Positions 36,840-45,849 of a DNA stretch of 64,000 nucleotides are shown piece after piece; position 1 is the stretch's first letter, and each line of letters starts with the position of its first letter. Source of the stretch: Acetobacteraceae bacterium (GTDB taxonomy: Bacteria > Pseudomonadota > Alphaproteobacteria > Acetobacterales > Acetobacteraceae); the NCBI GenBank assembly GCA_027487385.1, contig JAIYDS010000236.1, positions 26,970-90,969 on the forward strand, given 5' to 3'. The notes under the pieces are model-generated. The model saw only the letters and a list, made by a program, of their open reading frames with translations, was not told where the DNA came from and did no database searches. The translations under genes were made by a program, and so were the position numbers.

Positions 36840-38228
36840 ATGCTCTTTCCCACCGGCATCTTCGCGATCTTCTTCGCCGTGGTCTTCCTGGGCCATTGGT
36901 CGCTGGTGCGCTTCCGGCCCGAATGGCATCGCGCCTTCCTGCTCGTCGCCAACCTCGCCTTCTACGCCTTCTGGAGCGTGGAGCTTTGCGGCGCGCTGCT
37001 GCTGGTGGGTCTCTGGACCTGGGGGATCGGGCTGCTGGCCGGGCGCGGAGGCCCGCGCCGCTGGCTGTGGCTGGGCATTGCCGGCGCGCTCGCCTGGCTC
37101 TTCTGGTTCAAATACACCAATTTCTTCCTGCAGGAGGTGGTGGCCCGGCTGGATTGGCTGGGCATCGGCCCCATCCCGCTGCTCGATATCGTCCTGCCGG
37201 TCGGTGTCTCCTTCTACGTCTTCCAGGCCATCTCCTACATGGTGGATGCGCATGAGGGCACGGCGGAGCCTGAGCCGAGCCCGCTGAATGTGCTGGTCTA
37301 TCTCACCTTCTTCCCGCATCTGGCGGCCGGGCCCATCGTGCGCGCCGCGCATTTCCTGCCGCAGCTGCACACGCCGCCGGATCGTTTCCGCATTCCGGTG
37401 GCGATGGCCTGCATCCTCATCCTGGGCGGGCTCTTCAAGAAAATGGTGATCGCGAGCGAACTCGCGACCGGCATCGTGGACCCGGTCTTCCGCGACCCCT
37501 CCGCCCATGGCGCGCTCGACATCTGGCTCGCCACCTATGGCTACACCATCCAGATCTTCTGCGATTTCTCGGCCTATTCGGACATGGCGATCGGCTTCGC
37601 GGCGCTGCTCGGCTATCACTTCCCGAAGAATTTCGACCAGCCCTTCCGCGCCCTCTCCCTCTCGGAGTTCTGGCGGCGCTGGCATATCTCGCTCTCCTTC
37701 TGGCTGCGCGACTATGTCTATATCCGCTGCTTCGGCGGCAATCGCCGCAATGCCGGCTTCGCGCTGATGGCGACCATGGTGCTGGGCGGCATCTGGCACG
37801 GTGCCGCCTGGACCTTCGTGCTCTGGGGCCTGGTGCATGGCGTGGCGCTCTGGATCGAGCGTCTGCTGGGCGGCAAGGAGCGGCCGGCTGGGCGGGTGGC
37901 GCGGGTGGTGCGCTGGGGCATCACCTTCCACATCGTCGTCTTCGCCTTCGTGCTGTTCCGCGCGCATGACCTGGCCGGCTTCGGTGCCATGATGGCCGGG
38001 CTCTTCGCCTTCGACCTGCCGAGCGAGAGCGCCACCTGGCGGCTCCTCGCGCTGGCCCTGCTCGGCCTGTCCTTCCATTTCTGGCCGGCCGATCTGCGCG
38101 AGCGGGTCGAGGCGCGGGCCCGCCGGTTGCCGCCCCTGCTGCTGGGAGCGCTGGCCGGGGCCGCGCTGCTGCTCATCCTGCAGGCCGGCCCCGAAGGGGT
38201 CGCGCCCTTCATCTATTTCCAGTTCTGA
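36840..38228 (+). CDS. MBOAT-family O-acyltransferase (AlgI-like)
   Basis: 462 residues with about ten membrane helices. The catalytic histidine is H320 in VLGGIWHGAAW; the conserved WRRWHISLSFWLRDYVYI (H282) and VGVSFYVFQAISYMVD are also present. AlgI/DltB-type MBOATs pass acetyl groups to the periplasm for polysaccharide O-acylation. It is directly joined to an SGNH lipoprotein gene and followed, 10 bp later, by a small membrane protein gene. The polymer modified is unknown. Confidence 0.93.
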   Translation: MLFPTGIFAIFFAVVFLGHWSLVRFRPEWHRAFLLVANLAFYAFWSVELCGALLLVGLWTWGIGLLAGRGGPRRWLWLGIAGALAWLFWFKYTNFFLQEVVARLDWLGIGPIPLLDIVLPVGVSFYVFQAISYMVDAHEGTAEPEPSPLNVLVYLTFFPHLAAGPIVRAAHFLPQLHTPPDRFRIPVAMACILILGGLFKKMVIASELATGIVDPVFRDPSAHGALDIWLATYGYTIQIFCDFSAYSDMAIGFAALLGYHFPKNFDQPFRALSLSEFWRRWHISLSFWLRDYVYIRCFGGNRRNAGFALMATMVLGGIWHGAAWTFVLWGLVHGVALWIERLLGGKERPAGRVARVVRWGITFHIVVFAFVLFRAHDLAGFGAMMAGLFAFDLPSESATWRLLALALLGLSFHFWPADLRERVEARARRLPPLLLGALAGAALLLILQAGPEGVAPFIYFQF

Positions 38229-38238
38229 GGAGGGCCGG

Positions 38239-38535
38239 ATGCAGCAACCCTGGATGCCCGATGCCCCGCCGCCCCGCCCCGGCGTGCCGGATGATTTCTC
38301 CCATGCCACGGCGGTGCTGCCGCTGCGCCACACCCTTCTTGTGCTCTGCTTGATCTGGCTGCTGCTGCTGATGGGGCGCTCCGAGGCGATCCTGGACGCG
38401 GCCTATGGCCTGCCCATCCTGCCGGGCACCGAGGCGCTGATCACCCTGGCCGAGGCCTGGAATGACCTGATGGCGGAAATCGGCCTGCCGGGCGCGATGC
38501 GGGCGCTGCGCGCGGCGCTGGCCTGGGGGCGCTGA
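38239..38535 (+). CDS. Small single-pass membrane protein (MBOAT-cluster)
   Basis: 98 residues, family not recognised. A proline-rich N-terminus (PDAPPPRPGVPDD) precedes one hydrophobic helix (about 30-46, TLLVLCLIWLLLLMG) and an amphipathic alpha-helical tail. A strong GAGGAGGG precedes ATG 38239. Its position right after the MBOAT suggests an accessory subunit of the acyltransferase complex. This is inference from context only. Confidence 0.75.
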   Translation: MQQPWMPDAPPPRPGVPDDFSHATAVLPLRHTLLVLCLIWLLLLMGRSEAILDAAYGLPILPGTEALITLAEAWNDLMAEIGLPGAMRALRAALAWGR

Positions 38536-38556
38536 GGTTCAGCGTATCGCGCGAAG

Positions 38557-38626
38557 AGCGCGTCAACGGATCGCGCGGGCAGCGCGTCAACGGATCGCGC
38601 GGGCAGCGCGTCAACGGATCGCGCGG
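38557..38626. repeat. 24-bp tandem repeat (about three copies)
   Basis: Units AGCGCGTCAACGGATCGCGC plus GGGC at 38557-38580 and 38581-38604, then a third copy of about 22 bp from 38605 that runs into the coding end of the downstream minus-strand SGNH gene. Each unit carries a copy of that gene's stop-codon region (TCAACGGATCGC). Confidence 0.85.
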
Positions 38627-39234
38627 ATCGGCTGCACACCGGGCATGCGCGTGCGGTCCAGCCATTCCGCCAGCCCACCCCACCAGGCCTGATAGCCCAC
38701 CCCTGTCGGGTGGATGCCGTCATGCGAAGGATAGGTGCAGCGCGCGAGGCGCCCGTTGTGGATGGCCGGCAGGTCGCGCAGCCGCTCGCTCGCGCGCCGC
38801 AAGTGCCGGGTCAGCGCGGCGTCGAGCGCCAGGCTGCCCCGCTCCAGCGCCGCATCCTGGAAGCAGCCGGGCGTGGCCCAGATGGCCTGCTCCGCCTCCC
38901 AATTCTCCATCACGGCGGCGATGCGCAGCGGATAGGCCTCGGCATCGGCCTGGGTCATGCCGCGCAGATCATTGGTGCCGAAGACCAGAAGCAGCCGCCG
39001 GGCGCAGCGCGGCTCTTGCTGGCGCAGCCAGGCGATGCCGGCGCCCTGCTGGGCGATCACGGTGAAGCCCAGCGCGCGTGCATGCGGCGCAAGGCCCAGG
39101 GCCAGGCTGTCGCCCAGCAGGATGTCGGGGCAGGCGGGGTTGGCTGCGGCGCCTTGTGCCGGGGACGGAGGGGCGGTCAAAGCGAAGAGCGCGAGGAGGG
39201 CGGCGAGATGCCAGCGGTGGTGCGGCTTGGGCAT
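38611..39234 (-). CDS. Secreted SGNH/GDSL hydrolase
   Basis: 207 residues. The signal peptide is about residues 8-28 (HLAALLALFALTAPPSPAQG). SGNH blocks are G41-D42-S43-L, VFGTNDLRG and DGIHPTGVGY. The start ATG 39234 is preceded by AGGAAGGAG; the open frame extends to 39324 but lacks a site. It faces the MBOAT operon and is the third SGNH gene of the cluster. The stop codon lies in a 24-bp tandem repeat. Confidence 0.84.
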   Translation of the reverse strand: MPKPHHRWHLAALLALFALTAPPSPAQGAAANPACPDILLGDSLALGLAPHARALGFTVIAQQGAGIAWLRQQEPRCARRLLLVFGTNDLRGMTQADAEAYPLRIAAVMENWEAEQAIWATPGCFQDAALERGSLALDAALTRHLRRASERLRDLPAIHNGRLARCTYPSHDGIHPTGVGYQAWWGGLAEWLDRTRMPGVQPIRAIR

Positions 39235-39401
39235 GGGACTCCTTCCTGGGGCCGGCGCGCGAGGTGCCATGCCCCGAGTGAATGGGTGGTTAAGGCGGAA
39301 CGACCGGGGCTTCGCGCGAAACATGGTTGACGCCGCAGGTGCTTACCGGCTTCCTTGCCGGTTCAGACACTTGCGGGACAAGCTCGCTCCATGGAGACGC
39401 G

Positions 39402-39716
39402 ATGATGGAAACGCTGACGCGGTCCGGCCTGGCGGAGGCGATTTACGCGGAGGTCGGACTCTCCCGCAATGAATCCGCAGCCCTGCTGGAGGCAGTCCTG
39501 GAGCGGCTCGCCAGCGTGCTGGAGACGGGAGAATCCGTGAAGATTTCGGGCTTTGGTACCTTTCTCGTTCGCCAGAAGGGCCAGCGCATCGGGCGCAACC
39601 CGAAGACCGGCGTGGAAGTGCCCATCCTGCCGCGCCGCGTGCTGACCTTTCGGCCGAGCCAGGTGCTGAAGGCGCGGATCAATGGCAAGGCATCCGCCAA
39701 GGGCGACAAGGCATGA
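39402..39716 (+). CDS. ihfA: Integration host factor, alpha subunit
   Basis: 104 residues (ATG 39402, or 39405, since two adjacent ATGs follow GGAG). It is a DNA-bending HU/IHF protein: [31 protein letters not shown], the dimer/beta core [28 protein letters not shown] and the proline arm region [22 protein letters not shown] with the P of the arm favours IHF over HU. It overlaps a merR gene by 4 nt, a pairing common in alphaproteobacteria. Confidence 0.93.
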   Translation: MMETLTRSGLAEAIYAEVGLSRNESAALLEAVLERLASVLETGESVKISGFGTFLVRQKGQRIGRNPKTGVEVPILPRRVLTFRPSQVLKARINGKASAKGDKA

Positions 39717-40087
39717 CGGACGCGGCCGATCTAGAGGATCGCCCGCGGCCGCGCAAATCGGCCCAGGCGTTTCGCACCATCAGCGAGGCGGCCGAGCAGC
39801 TGAATGTGCCGCAGCATGTGCTGCGCTTCTGGGAGACGAAGTTCCCACAGCTCAAGCCGCTGAAGCGCGGCGGCGGCCGCCGCTATTATCGGCCTGAGGA
39901 TTTGGCCTTGCTCAAGCGCATCGCGGATCTGCTCTACACGCAGGGCTACACGATCAAGGGCGTGCAGCGCCTGCTGGGCGAGGGCGAGCCGGAATTGCCG
40001 CTGGGCGAACCGGCCGAAGAAGACGGCGCCCTGGCGGAAGTGCTGGCCGAGCTGGATGCCATCGCCGTCGCGCTGCGGCGGCTTTAA
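39713..40087 (+). CDS. MerR-family transcriptional regulator
   Basis: 124 residues. The MerR HTH-wing spans about 20-85 ([44 protein letters not shown]). The C-terminal part is short and acidic with no metal-binding cysteines, as in the alphaproteobacterial MerR found after ihfA. ATG 39713 overlaps the ihfA stop (ATGA). Target genes are unknown. Confidence 0.9.
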   Translation: MTDAADLEDRPRPRKSAQAFRTISEAAEQLNVPQHVLRFWETKFPQLKPLKRGGGRRYYRPEDLALLKRIADLLYTQGYTIKGVQRLLGEGEPELPLGEPAEEDGALAEVLAELDAIAVALRRL

Positions 40088-40097
40088 AGTCCGATTG

Positions 40098-40119
40098 CTT
40101 TTGGTGGAATCACCAAAGG
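40098..40119. terminator. Hairpin between convergent genes
   Basis: TTTGGTG (40100-40106) and CACCAAA (40111-40117) form a 7-bp stem with a GAAT loop in the 64-bp gap between merR and the convergent LOV-kinase gene. There is no T-run, so it could be a weak terminator or a protein site. Confidence 0.35.
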
Positions 40120-40151
40120 CTGAAGCGTAATCACCCTGTGTTGATCACGGT

Positions 40152-42224
40152 CTAGCGCCCCTTCTGGTCGCGCTCCTGGCGGGCGCGCGCCTCGTTCCGC
40201 GGTTGCGGGAAGGCGGCGATGCTGCGATCGGCAAGGCCGGGCAGGACGTCCAGGATCCGGCGCCAGGCCGCCGGATCGCCGCTCTGGCAGGCGGCCTCCA
40301 GCGCGCGCGCCGCATCGCGCAGCGCAATGGCCCCGAAGGTGGCTGCAGCCGCCTTGAGGCTATGCGCCTCATCCTCGATGCGGTGCGGGTCGGTCAGCGC
40401 GTGCATCCGCCGCACGCGCTCTTTCGTCTCGGCGGTGAAGACGCTGATCAGGCGCGGCAGGCGGCCAGGGCCCACGGCGGCGCGAAGCTCTTCCAGGGTC
40501 TCGCGATCCAGCAAGGGGGCGGTGGCGCCGGGCTCGGCCTCGGGGATGGGGACGCGCGGGCGGCGCGGGCGGGCATCGAGCACGCGCTGGACGGCGGCGA
40601 GCAATTCCGTCTTGCCGAGGGGCTTGGCCAGGTGGCCATCCATCCCGGCGGCGGTGCAGCGCTCGGAATCGCCGGGCATCACGCTGGCGGTCATGGCGAT
40701 GATGGGCACGCGGCCGCGCGGGCCGGGCACGGCGCGGATGGCGCGCGTCGCCGCATAGCCATCCATCAGCGGCATGCGGATATCCATCAGGATCAGGTCG
40801 TAATCGGAGGATTCGGCGGCGGCGGCAGCCTCGGCGCCGTCCCGCGCCAGTTCCACCGTATAGCCGGCCTTGCGCAGGATCGCCGCGGCAACCAGCTGGT
40901 TCGCCTTGCCATCCTCGGCCAGCAGGATGCGGCCATGCGCACCGGCGAGGGGCTGCACCAGCACGGGCTGCGGCGCGATGCGGGGCGGCGGCGTGCCGGA
41001 TTCCGGCACATGTGCCAGGGGCAGGTCGAAGAAGAAGGTGCTGCCGCGGCCCGGCGTGCTGTCCACCGCGATCTGCCCGCCCATCAGCGCCACCAGGCGC
41101 TTGCAGATGGCGAGCCCAAGGCCCGAGCCGATCTGCTCGCCGCCCGGGTCGGCCTGGGCGAAGCGGGTGAAGAGGCTCTGGCGCAGCTTGGGCGGGATGC
41201 CGATGCCGGTATCGGTCACGGCGAAGCCGACATGGCCATCGGGCAGGGCGGCGATGCGCAGCTCCACGCTGCCGCGATGGGTGAATTTCACCGCATTGTC
41301 GGTCAGGTTGATGAGCACCTGGCGGATGCGACTCGGGTCGCCGATCAGCTGGCCGGGCAGCAGATGGTCCAGGCTGGCGGAAAGCTCGATGCCCTTCTCC
41401 GCGGCGGCCGGCGCCAGCAGGTCCAGCACATCCTTCACGATGTCGGCGAGCGAGAAAGGATCGGCATGGATGCCGAGCTTGCCGGCCTCGATGCGGCTGA
41501 GATCGAGCAATTCATTGACCGTGTGCAGCAGCGTGGCGCCGCAGCGCTGCGCCGTCTCGGCATAGGCGCGCTGCTCGGCGTCCAGCGCGGTGTCCAGCAG
41601 CAGGGCGAGCGTGCCCATCACGCCATGCAGCGGCGTGCGCACCTCGTGCGACATGAAGGCCAGGAAGTCGCTCTTTTCCTTGTTGGCGCGCTCCGCCGCG
41701 CGGCGCGCCTTGATGGCCTCGCGCTCGGCGCGCTTGCGGGCGGTGACGTCATGCTGGATGCCGATATAGGCGACCAGCTGGCCCGCCTCGTCCAGCACCG
41801 GGGCCATGCGCAGCTCGTTCACGAAGCGGCGGCCGTCGCGGCGGTGGTTGGTGAATTCCAGGGTGATGGGCTTGCCGGCGGCAATCGCCAGGCGCAGCGC
41901 GCGGACGGATTCCTTCTCGGTCCCGCGGCCCTGCAGGAAGCGGCAATTGCGGCCGAGAACCTCTTCGGGCGGATAGCCGGTGAGTTGGGTGAAGGCCGGG
42001 TTGATGAAAACGAGCGGGCAATCGGGCAGGGAGGGGTCGGCCACGGTGATGCCGGTGGGGGCGGAGGCGATGGCCAGCGCCAGGACGCCATTCAGCCCGG
42101 CGGCCGAGACCGCGCCATCGCCACCTTCCAGATAGGCATTGCCCCCCACATCGCGAATGATGCGCGGTGTGTCGGTGGGCGGTGCCCTACTCGTCATAGG
42201 TGAGGAGAGTTTCGACGGGGACAT
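40152..42224 (-). CDS. Blue-light LOV hybrid histidine kinase (LOV-HisKA-HATPase-REC-Hpt)
   Basis: 690 residues, soluble. The LOV domain (about 55-165) has the photoactive motif GRNCRFLQ with cysteine C94. Next come HisKA with H193 ([12 protein letters not shown]), HATPase (N box LTDNAVKF, G boxes DTGIGIP and GSGLGLAI), a receiver with D481 (LILMDIRMP) and an Hpt domain with H621 ([14 protein letters not shown]). LOV cysteines form a flavin adduct in blue light. ATG 42224 has GGAAGGAAG upstream and overlaps apt by 38 bp; ATG 42197 lacks a site. The output partner is unknown. Confidence 0.92.
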   Translation of the reverse strand: MSPSKLSSPMTSRAPPTDTPRIIRDVGGNAYLEGGDGAVSAAGLNGVLALAIASAPTGITVADPSLPDCPLVFINPAFTQLTGYPPEEVLGRNCRFLQGRGTEKESVRALRLAIAAGKPITLEFTNHRRDGRRFVNELRMAPVLDEAGQLVAYIGIQHDVTARKRAEREAIKARRAAERANKEKSDFLAFMSHEVRTPLHGVMGTLALLLDTALDAEQRAYAETAQRCGATLLHTVNELLDLSRIEAGKLGIHADPFSLADIVKDVLDLLAPAAAEKGIELSASLDHLLPGQLIGDPSRIRQVLINLTDNAVKFTHRGSVELRIAALPDGHVGFAVTDTGIGIPPKLRQSLFTRFAQADPGGEQIGSGLGLAICKRLVALMGGQIAVDSTPGRGSTFFFDLPLAHVPESGTPPPRIAPQPVLVQPLAGAHGRILLAEDGKANQLVAAAILRKAGYTVELARDGAEAAAAAESSDYDLILMDIRMPLMDGYAATRAIRAVPGPRGRVPIIAMTASVMPGDSERCTAAGMDGHLAKPLGKTELLAAVQRVLDARPRRPRVPIPEAEPGATAPLLDRETLEELRAAVGPGRLPRLISVFTAETKERVRRMHALTDPHRIEDEAHSLKAAAATFGAIALRDAARALEAACQSGDPAAWRRILDVLPGLADRSIAAFPQPRNEARARQERDQKGR

Positions 42225-42711
42225 CGAGGCGCTTCCTTCCGCCCAGAAAACTGAGCTCAATCATGGTCGCCACGGCGGGAACGACGGCGCCCGCCTGGCG
42301 CAGCAATCCAAGGCCCGCCTGCATGGTGCCGCCGGTGGCCAGCAGATCATCGAGCAGGATCACGCGCTGGCCCGGCACGACGGCATCGGCCTGCATTTCG
42401 ATCCGGTCGGTGCCGTATTCCAACGCATAATCGAGACCGACGGTGGCGCCGGGCAGCTTCCGCGGCTTGCGCAGCATGATGAAACCGAGGCCGAGTTCCA
42501 GCGCGAGCGGCGCCGCCAGCAGGAAGCCCCGGCTTTCGATGCCGGCCAGGAGTTGCGGCTGATAGGGCGTGATGCGCGCCGCCATGGCAGCCATGGCGGC
42601 CTTCCAGGCCGGCCCGTGGCGCAGCAGGGTCGAGATGTCATAGAACAGGATTCCCGGCTTGGGAAAATCGGGAATGCCACGAATGTGGCTCTTGAGTTCG
42701 TTGTCCGTCAC
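42187..42711 (-). CDS. apt: Adenine phosphoribosyltransferase
   Basis: 174 residues. It salvages adenine to AMP using PRPP. The PRPP-binding motif is [29 protein letters not shown] at the N-terminus and [14 protein letters not shown] are Apt-specific. The start is GTG 42711, preceded by GAAGAGA. Its 3' end overlaps the LOV kinase start by about 38 bp on the same strand, so the two may be co-transcribed. Confidence 0.94.
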   Translation of the reverse strand: MTDNELKSHIRGIPDFPKPGILFYDISTLLRHGPAWKAAMAAMAARITPYQPQLLAGIESRGFLLAAPLALELGLGFIMLRKPRKLPGATVGLDYALEYGTDRIEMQADAVVPGQRVILLDDLLATGGTMQAGLGLLRQAGAVVPAVATMIELSFLGGRKRLDVPVETLLTYDE

Positions 42712-42791
42712 GGGTCTCTTCGCTGCGGCAGGCCAGTGGGCGCTGTTTGGGATGAAGCGTGAGGCAGGCTGTTCGGCCCGCCCTGAAGCGG

Positions 42792-42821
42792 TTGAAGCCT
42801 AGCGCGAAGCGACAATATTTA
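42792..42821 (+). promoter_or_regulatory. Predicted promoter before DUF2842 gene
   Basis: The 165-bp gap between apt and the DUF2842 gene contains an unusually AT-rich patch. TTGAAG (42792-42797) is spaced 18 bp from TATTTA (42816-42821), a plausible sigma-70 promoter toward the DUF2842 gene. Confidence 0.4.
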
Positions 42822-42876
42822 GCAAGCTATTCACCCGGAAGAGCGTATCAGCAACAGAGGAGGCCATGTCGCCACA

Positions 42877-43071
42877 ATGTCACGAGGCAAGCTTGCGTTC
42901 CTGATCGGCGTGGTCGGATTTATCGTTTATATCGCTGTTGTGGTGGCTCTTGGCGATTTTGTTGTCCACCGCCATTGGGCGATACAGTTGGTGTACTATG
43001 TATTCTGCGGGATCATATGGGTGATACCAGCGAAACGATTGATCGAATGGAGCGCCCGCGGCCGGTCATGA
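42877..43071 (+). CDS. DUF2842 small membrane protein
   Basis: 64 residues with two hydrophobic helices (7-26 and about 38-52). The pattern HWAIQLVYYVFCGIIWVIPAKRLIEW matches the alphaproteobacterial DUF2842 family, whose function is unknown. ATG 42877 is used; an AGAGGAGG lies a little far (about 14 nt) upstream, and an out-of-frame ATG occurs at 42866. Base composition is lower in GC than in neighbours. Confidence 0.75.
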   Translation: MSRGKLAFLIGVVGFIVYIAVVVALGDFVVHRHWAIQLVYYVFCGIIWVIPAKRLIEWSARGRS

Positions 43072-43212
43072 CCCGGCTGGCCGGTCTTTCCACGAAGAGG
43101 GGTTAACGCCATTGCTTGCCCCCGCCGGCCAGGATTGGCGGCGGGGGCAGGCCCGCGGATGCCGCGGCGTTTTCTGCTTGCCGAGGGGCGGGCCGCGCGG
43201 GCCCGCCAGGCC

Positions 43213-44181
43213 TCACATGCTTGCGCCCGAGGCACGGACCACGGGTGCCCAGCGGGCCGCCTCCGCCTGGACCCAGGCGGCCAAACCAGGCTGGGGAACA
43301 TTCTCGGCCTGCACGAAGGCGATGGATTCCATCCGCTCGCGGATCGCCGGTTCGGCCAGGATCTCCCGCACCGCGCTGCCCAGACGCTCGGTGATGGCGG
43401 GGGGCAGCCCGGCCGGCGCGGCCAGCATGAACCAGTTCAGGCTCACCACATTGGCAAAGCCCGCCTCCCGCGCCGTCGGCACGTCGGGCAGCACCGAGGC
43501 GCGCTGCGCCGAGGAGACGCAGAGCCCGCGCATCGTGCCGCTGCGGATCGCCTGCACATTGGCCGCCGCCGTGTCCCAGAGCGAGGTGGTGGTGCCGCTC
43601 AGCACGGCGGTCTGCGCCTCGGGCGCGCCGCGGAAGGGCGCATGCAGCAGTTGGGACTGGGTTTCCATGCCGAAGAGCACGCCGGTCAGGTGCCCCATGG
43701 AACCAATGCCGGAGGAGCCGAAGCTCACCGCATCCGGGCTGCGCTTCGCGGCCGCGGCGTATTCCGCCAGATTGCGGATCGGGCTGTCGCCCTTCACGGC
43801 GCAGACGATGGGCGCGCCGCCCATCAGCGCGATGTAGGTGAAGCTGCGTGCCGGGTTGTAAGGCAGGTTTGCCATCATCGCGGGCAGCAGCACCAGCGGG
43901 CCGGCGGTGGACATCAGCAGGGTATAGCCATCCGGCCGCTCATTTGCCGCGGCCCCCACGCCCACCGCGCCGCCGCCGCCGGGGCGATTGTCGATGACGA
44001 AGGAGTGGCCGAGCATCCGCTCCAGCCGCTCCGCCACCGGCCGCATCATCAAGTCGGAGGCGCCGCCGGGGGTGAAGGGGATGATGATCCGCACTGTGCG
44101 GTTGGGCCAGGCGGGCTGGGCCTGGACCAGGGCGGGCGCGGCCAGGATTGGTGCGGCGGCAAGCAATTGGCGGCGATTCAT
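43213..44181 (-). CDS. Bug/TctC-type periplasmic receptor
   Basis: 322 residues. The signal peptide ends at VQA-Q (residue 21). Motifs are RTVRIIIPFTPGGASDLMMRPVAERLE, FVIDNRPGGGGAVGVGAAANERPDGYTLL and the C-terminal LAAPAGLPPAITERL. GAAGGAG precedes ATG 44181; an in-frame extension to 44265 has no site. It is a single gene lying downstream of the FNR-type regulator on the same strand (112-bp gap), so control by that regulator is possible but not shown. Confidence 0.9.
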   Translation of the reverse strand: MNRRQLLAAAPILAAPALVQAQPAWPNRTVRIIIPFTPGGASDLMMRPVAERLERMLGHSFVIDNRPGGGGAVGVGAAANERPDGYTLLMSTAGPLVLLPAMMANLPYNPARSFTYIALMGGAPIVCAVKGDSPIRNLAEYAAAAKRSPDAVSFGSSGIGSMGHLTGVLFGMETQSQLLHAPFRGAPEAQTAVLSGTTTSLWDTAAANVQAIRSGTMRGLCVSSAQRASVLPDVPTAREAGFANVVSLNWFMLAAPAGLPPAITERLGSAVREILAEPAIRERMESIAFVQAENVPQPGLAAWVQAEAARWAPVVRASGASM

Positions 44182-44293
44182 GCGGAACTCCTTCGCGATC
44201 AGCCTTCCCATATGCAAGCAACAGGCCAGCCGAAAGCGAGCGACGGGCCCGTCGGGCGCAAGCAACGGGCCACGCGGGGACCCCGCCGCGGCC

Positions 44294-45040
44294 TCACATC
44301 TGCGAAGATTCGCCCTCGGTCAGGCATAGCAGCGCATCCATGTTCAGGATCCGCAGGCGATGCTGGCCGGGTTCCGCGATCAGCTTCTGCCGCTTGAAGG
44401 CGGCGAAGCTGCGGCTGACGGTTTCCAGCGTGAGGCCGAGGAAATCGCCGATGTCGCTGCGCGTCATGGGCAGGGGCAGCTCGGCCGGCAAGGGGCCGCG
44501 CTGGCGATAGGCCTCGACCAGGCCGAGCAGGAAGCTCGCCACCCGTGCCTCGGCCGAGCGGCGACCGACGGTCACCAGCTGGTCCTGCGTGTTGGACAAT
44601 TCGCGCAGGCAAAGGTCCAGCATGCGGCGCTCCATCTGCGGGTAGAGGCGCAGCAGCGCGTCGAGGCGGCTGCGCTCGATCCGGCAGAAATGGCCGTTGG
44701 TCAGGGTTTCCGCGTCAAAGGGATAGGTCTTCCCCGCGCCATACCCCAGCACATCGCCGGGGAAGCGGAAGCCCACCACCTGCTGCTTGCCGTCAGGCAG
44801 CAGGCGGGAAAGCTTCACCACGCCGTCAATGATGGAGAAGGCGCGTCCGGCCGGGTCCCCCTCGCGGAAGAGCGTGCTCTTCGCCGCGAGGTGAAAGCTC
44901 TGGGACTCGGCCGCAATGTCATCCAGGGCCGAGGCATCCAGCTTGTGGCACAGCCCGGCAATTCGGCTGCCACAGGTGGCGCAGGGTTCGACGGTCTGGA
45001 AGTCCCGGGCCAGGTGCTGGGTGGCGTCGAGCGGGTTCAC
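44294..45040 (-). CDS. FNR-type (Crp/Fnr) oxygen-sensing regulator
   Basis: 248 residues. N-terminal cysteines C20-xx-C23-x7-C31 with internal C119 give the four ligands for an FNR 4Fe-4S cluster. The cyclic-nucleotide-binding fold spans about 40-150. The HTH carries the FNR-type recognition helix E-T-V-S-R (LGLTLETVSRSFAAF), which reads TTGAT-N4-ATCAA sites. The start is GTG 45040 with GAGAGAAGAAG upstream. It probably switches respiration genes under low oxygen. No obvious FNR site was seen in its own 91-bp upstream gap. Confidence 0.9.
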   Translation of the reverse strand: MNPLDATQHLARDFQTVEPCATCGSRIAGLCHKLDASALDDIAAESQSFHLAAKSTLFREGDPAGRAFSIIDGVVKLSRLLPDGKQQVVGFRFPGDVLGYGAGKTYPFDAETLTNGHFCRIERSRLDALLRLYPQMERRMLDLCLRELSNTQDQLVTVGRRSAEARVASFLLGLVEAYRQRGPLPAELPLPMTRSDIGDFLGLTLETVSRSFAAFKRQKLIAEPGQHRLRILNMDALLCLTEGESSQM

Positions 45041-45131
45041 GGCTTCTTCTCTCCCTCAACTGGGATCAGAATAACCCTGACATTCTCCGACTTGCAAGCT
45101 TGGCGAACACCGCCCGTGTCAACCAGACTTG

Positions 45132-45506
45132 TCAGTCGCCGGTCATGGTGAAGGCGCCGGGGTTGATGGTCACGGTGCCCGGCCCGGCCACCGCCACCGC
45201 CGTGGTCAGCGGCGACCAGGTGAGCGGATTGCCGCCACTGGCCGCGTCGAAGAGCCCGACATGGGAGAAGCTGCCGGCGGCCGCGGTGAAGGTGAAGCGC
45301 ACCGCTTCGGCATTCTGCTGCACGCCGGTGCCGGTGAAGGTGACGCGCTGCCGGGCATAGCCATTGCCCAGCGCTTCGCCGCTGATGCCGGTCGGGTCGC
45401 TGCCGCCGGTGCCGAGGCCGAGGAAGACGGCCGTCGGCAGCACGGGCGCGCGGCCGCACAGGGCGCGGGTGAGCAGGTTCTTCGCGTAATCGGTGAGGGA
45501 GCTCAT
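45132..45506 (-). CDS. Phage-tail-like structural protein
   Basis: 124 residues. It resembles small phage distal-tail proteins in its order of blocks: an alpha-helical N-terminus (LTDYAKNLLTRAL), VFLGLGTGGSDPTG, GYARQRVTF, FTAAAGSFSHVGLFDAASGGNPLTW and an end rich in beta structure. It is the last gene of the five-gene tail-fibre module. AAGAAGGA lies 9 nt before ATG 45506. Function is inferred from resemblance and context only. Confidence 0.7.
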   Translation of the reverse strand: MSSLTDYAKNLLTRALCGRAPVLPTAVFLGLGTGGSDPTGISGEALGNGYARQRVTFTGTGVQQNAEAVRFTFTAAAGSFSHVGLFDAASGGNPLTWSPLTTAVAVAGPGTVTINPGAFTMTGD

Positions 45507-45532
45507 GGGCGCAGTCCTTCTTGGCGTGGGGG

Positions 45533-45832
45533 TCAGATGTCGGTGGCGTCGGCGAAGCGCGAGGGTTCACCCTCGGGCCCGGTCTGATGGCGGATCGCCT
45601 GGTAGAGATCCTCCACCGCGAGGGTGTAGGGATCGTCCATCGCCGCCTGGTCGAAGCGATAGCTGTAGCGTTGGAGGGGGGATTTACCGGCGCGGCGCGC
45701 CGCCTCGTCGTGGTAGCCGTGCAGCTGCGCCTCGACGATTCCAGCCACGCGGTCCACCTGCACATGGGTCAGGCGCCAGTATTCGGCGAAGGCGCCCGTG
45801 TCGTTGATCTCAAGGGGGATGAGGAAGGCCAT
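45533..45832 (-). CDS. Small conserved phage-module protein
   Basis: 99 residues, no named family recognised. The pattern FAEYWRLTHVQVDRVAGIVEAQLHGYHDEAARRAGKSPLQRYSYRF is of a type seen in small proteins beside phage tail-fibre genes. No signal or membrane segment is present. AGGAGAA precedes ATG 45832. It lies between a YadA-like fibre gene and the terminal small protein, all closely spaced (17-26 bp), so one operon is likely. Confidence 0.65.
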   Translation of the reverse strand: MAFLIPLEINDTGAFAEYWRLTHVQVDRVAGIVEAQLHGYHDEAARRAGKSPLQRYSYRFDQAAMDDPYTLAVEDLYQAIRHQTGPEGEPSRFADATDI

Positions 45833-45849
45833 GCGGGTTCTCCTGCGGG

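Noticed and set aside
35508..38333. A 941-codon open frame on the minus strand
   Set aside because: It is antisense to the SGNH lipoprotein and MBOAT genes, both of which have intact motifs; no recognisable domain in the antisense product.
38557..38626. Possible CRISPR array
   Set aside because: The units are directly adjacent with no spacers and include the end of a coding gene; no cas genes are present.
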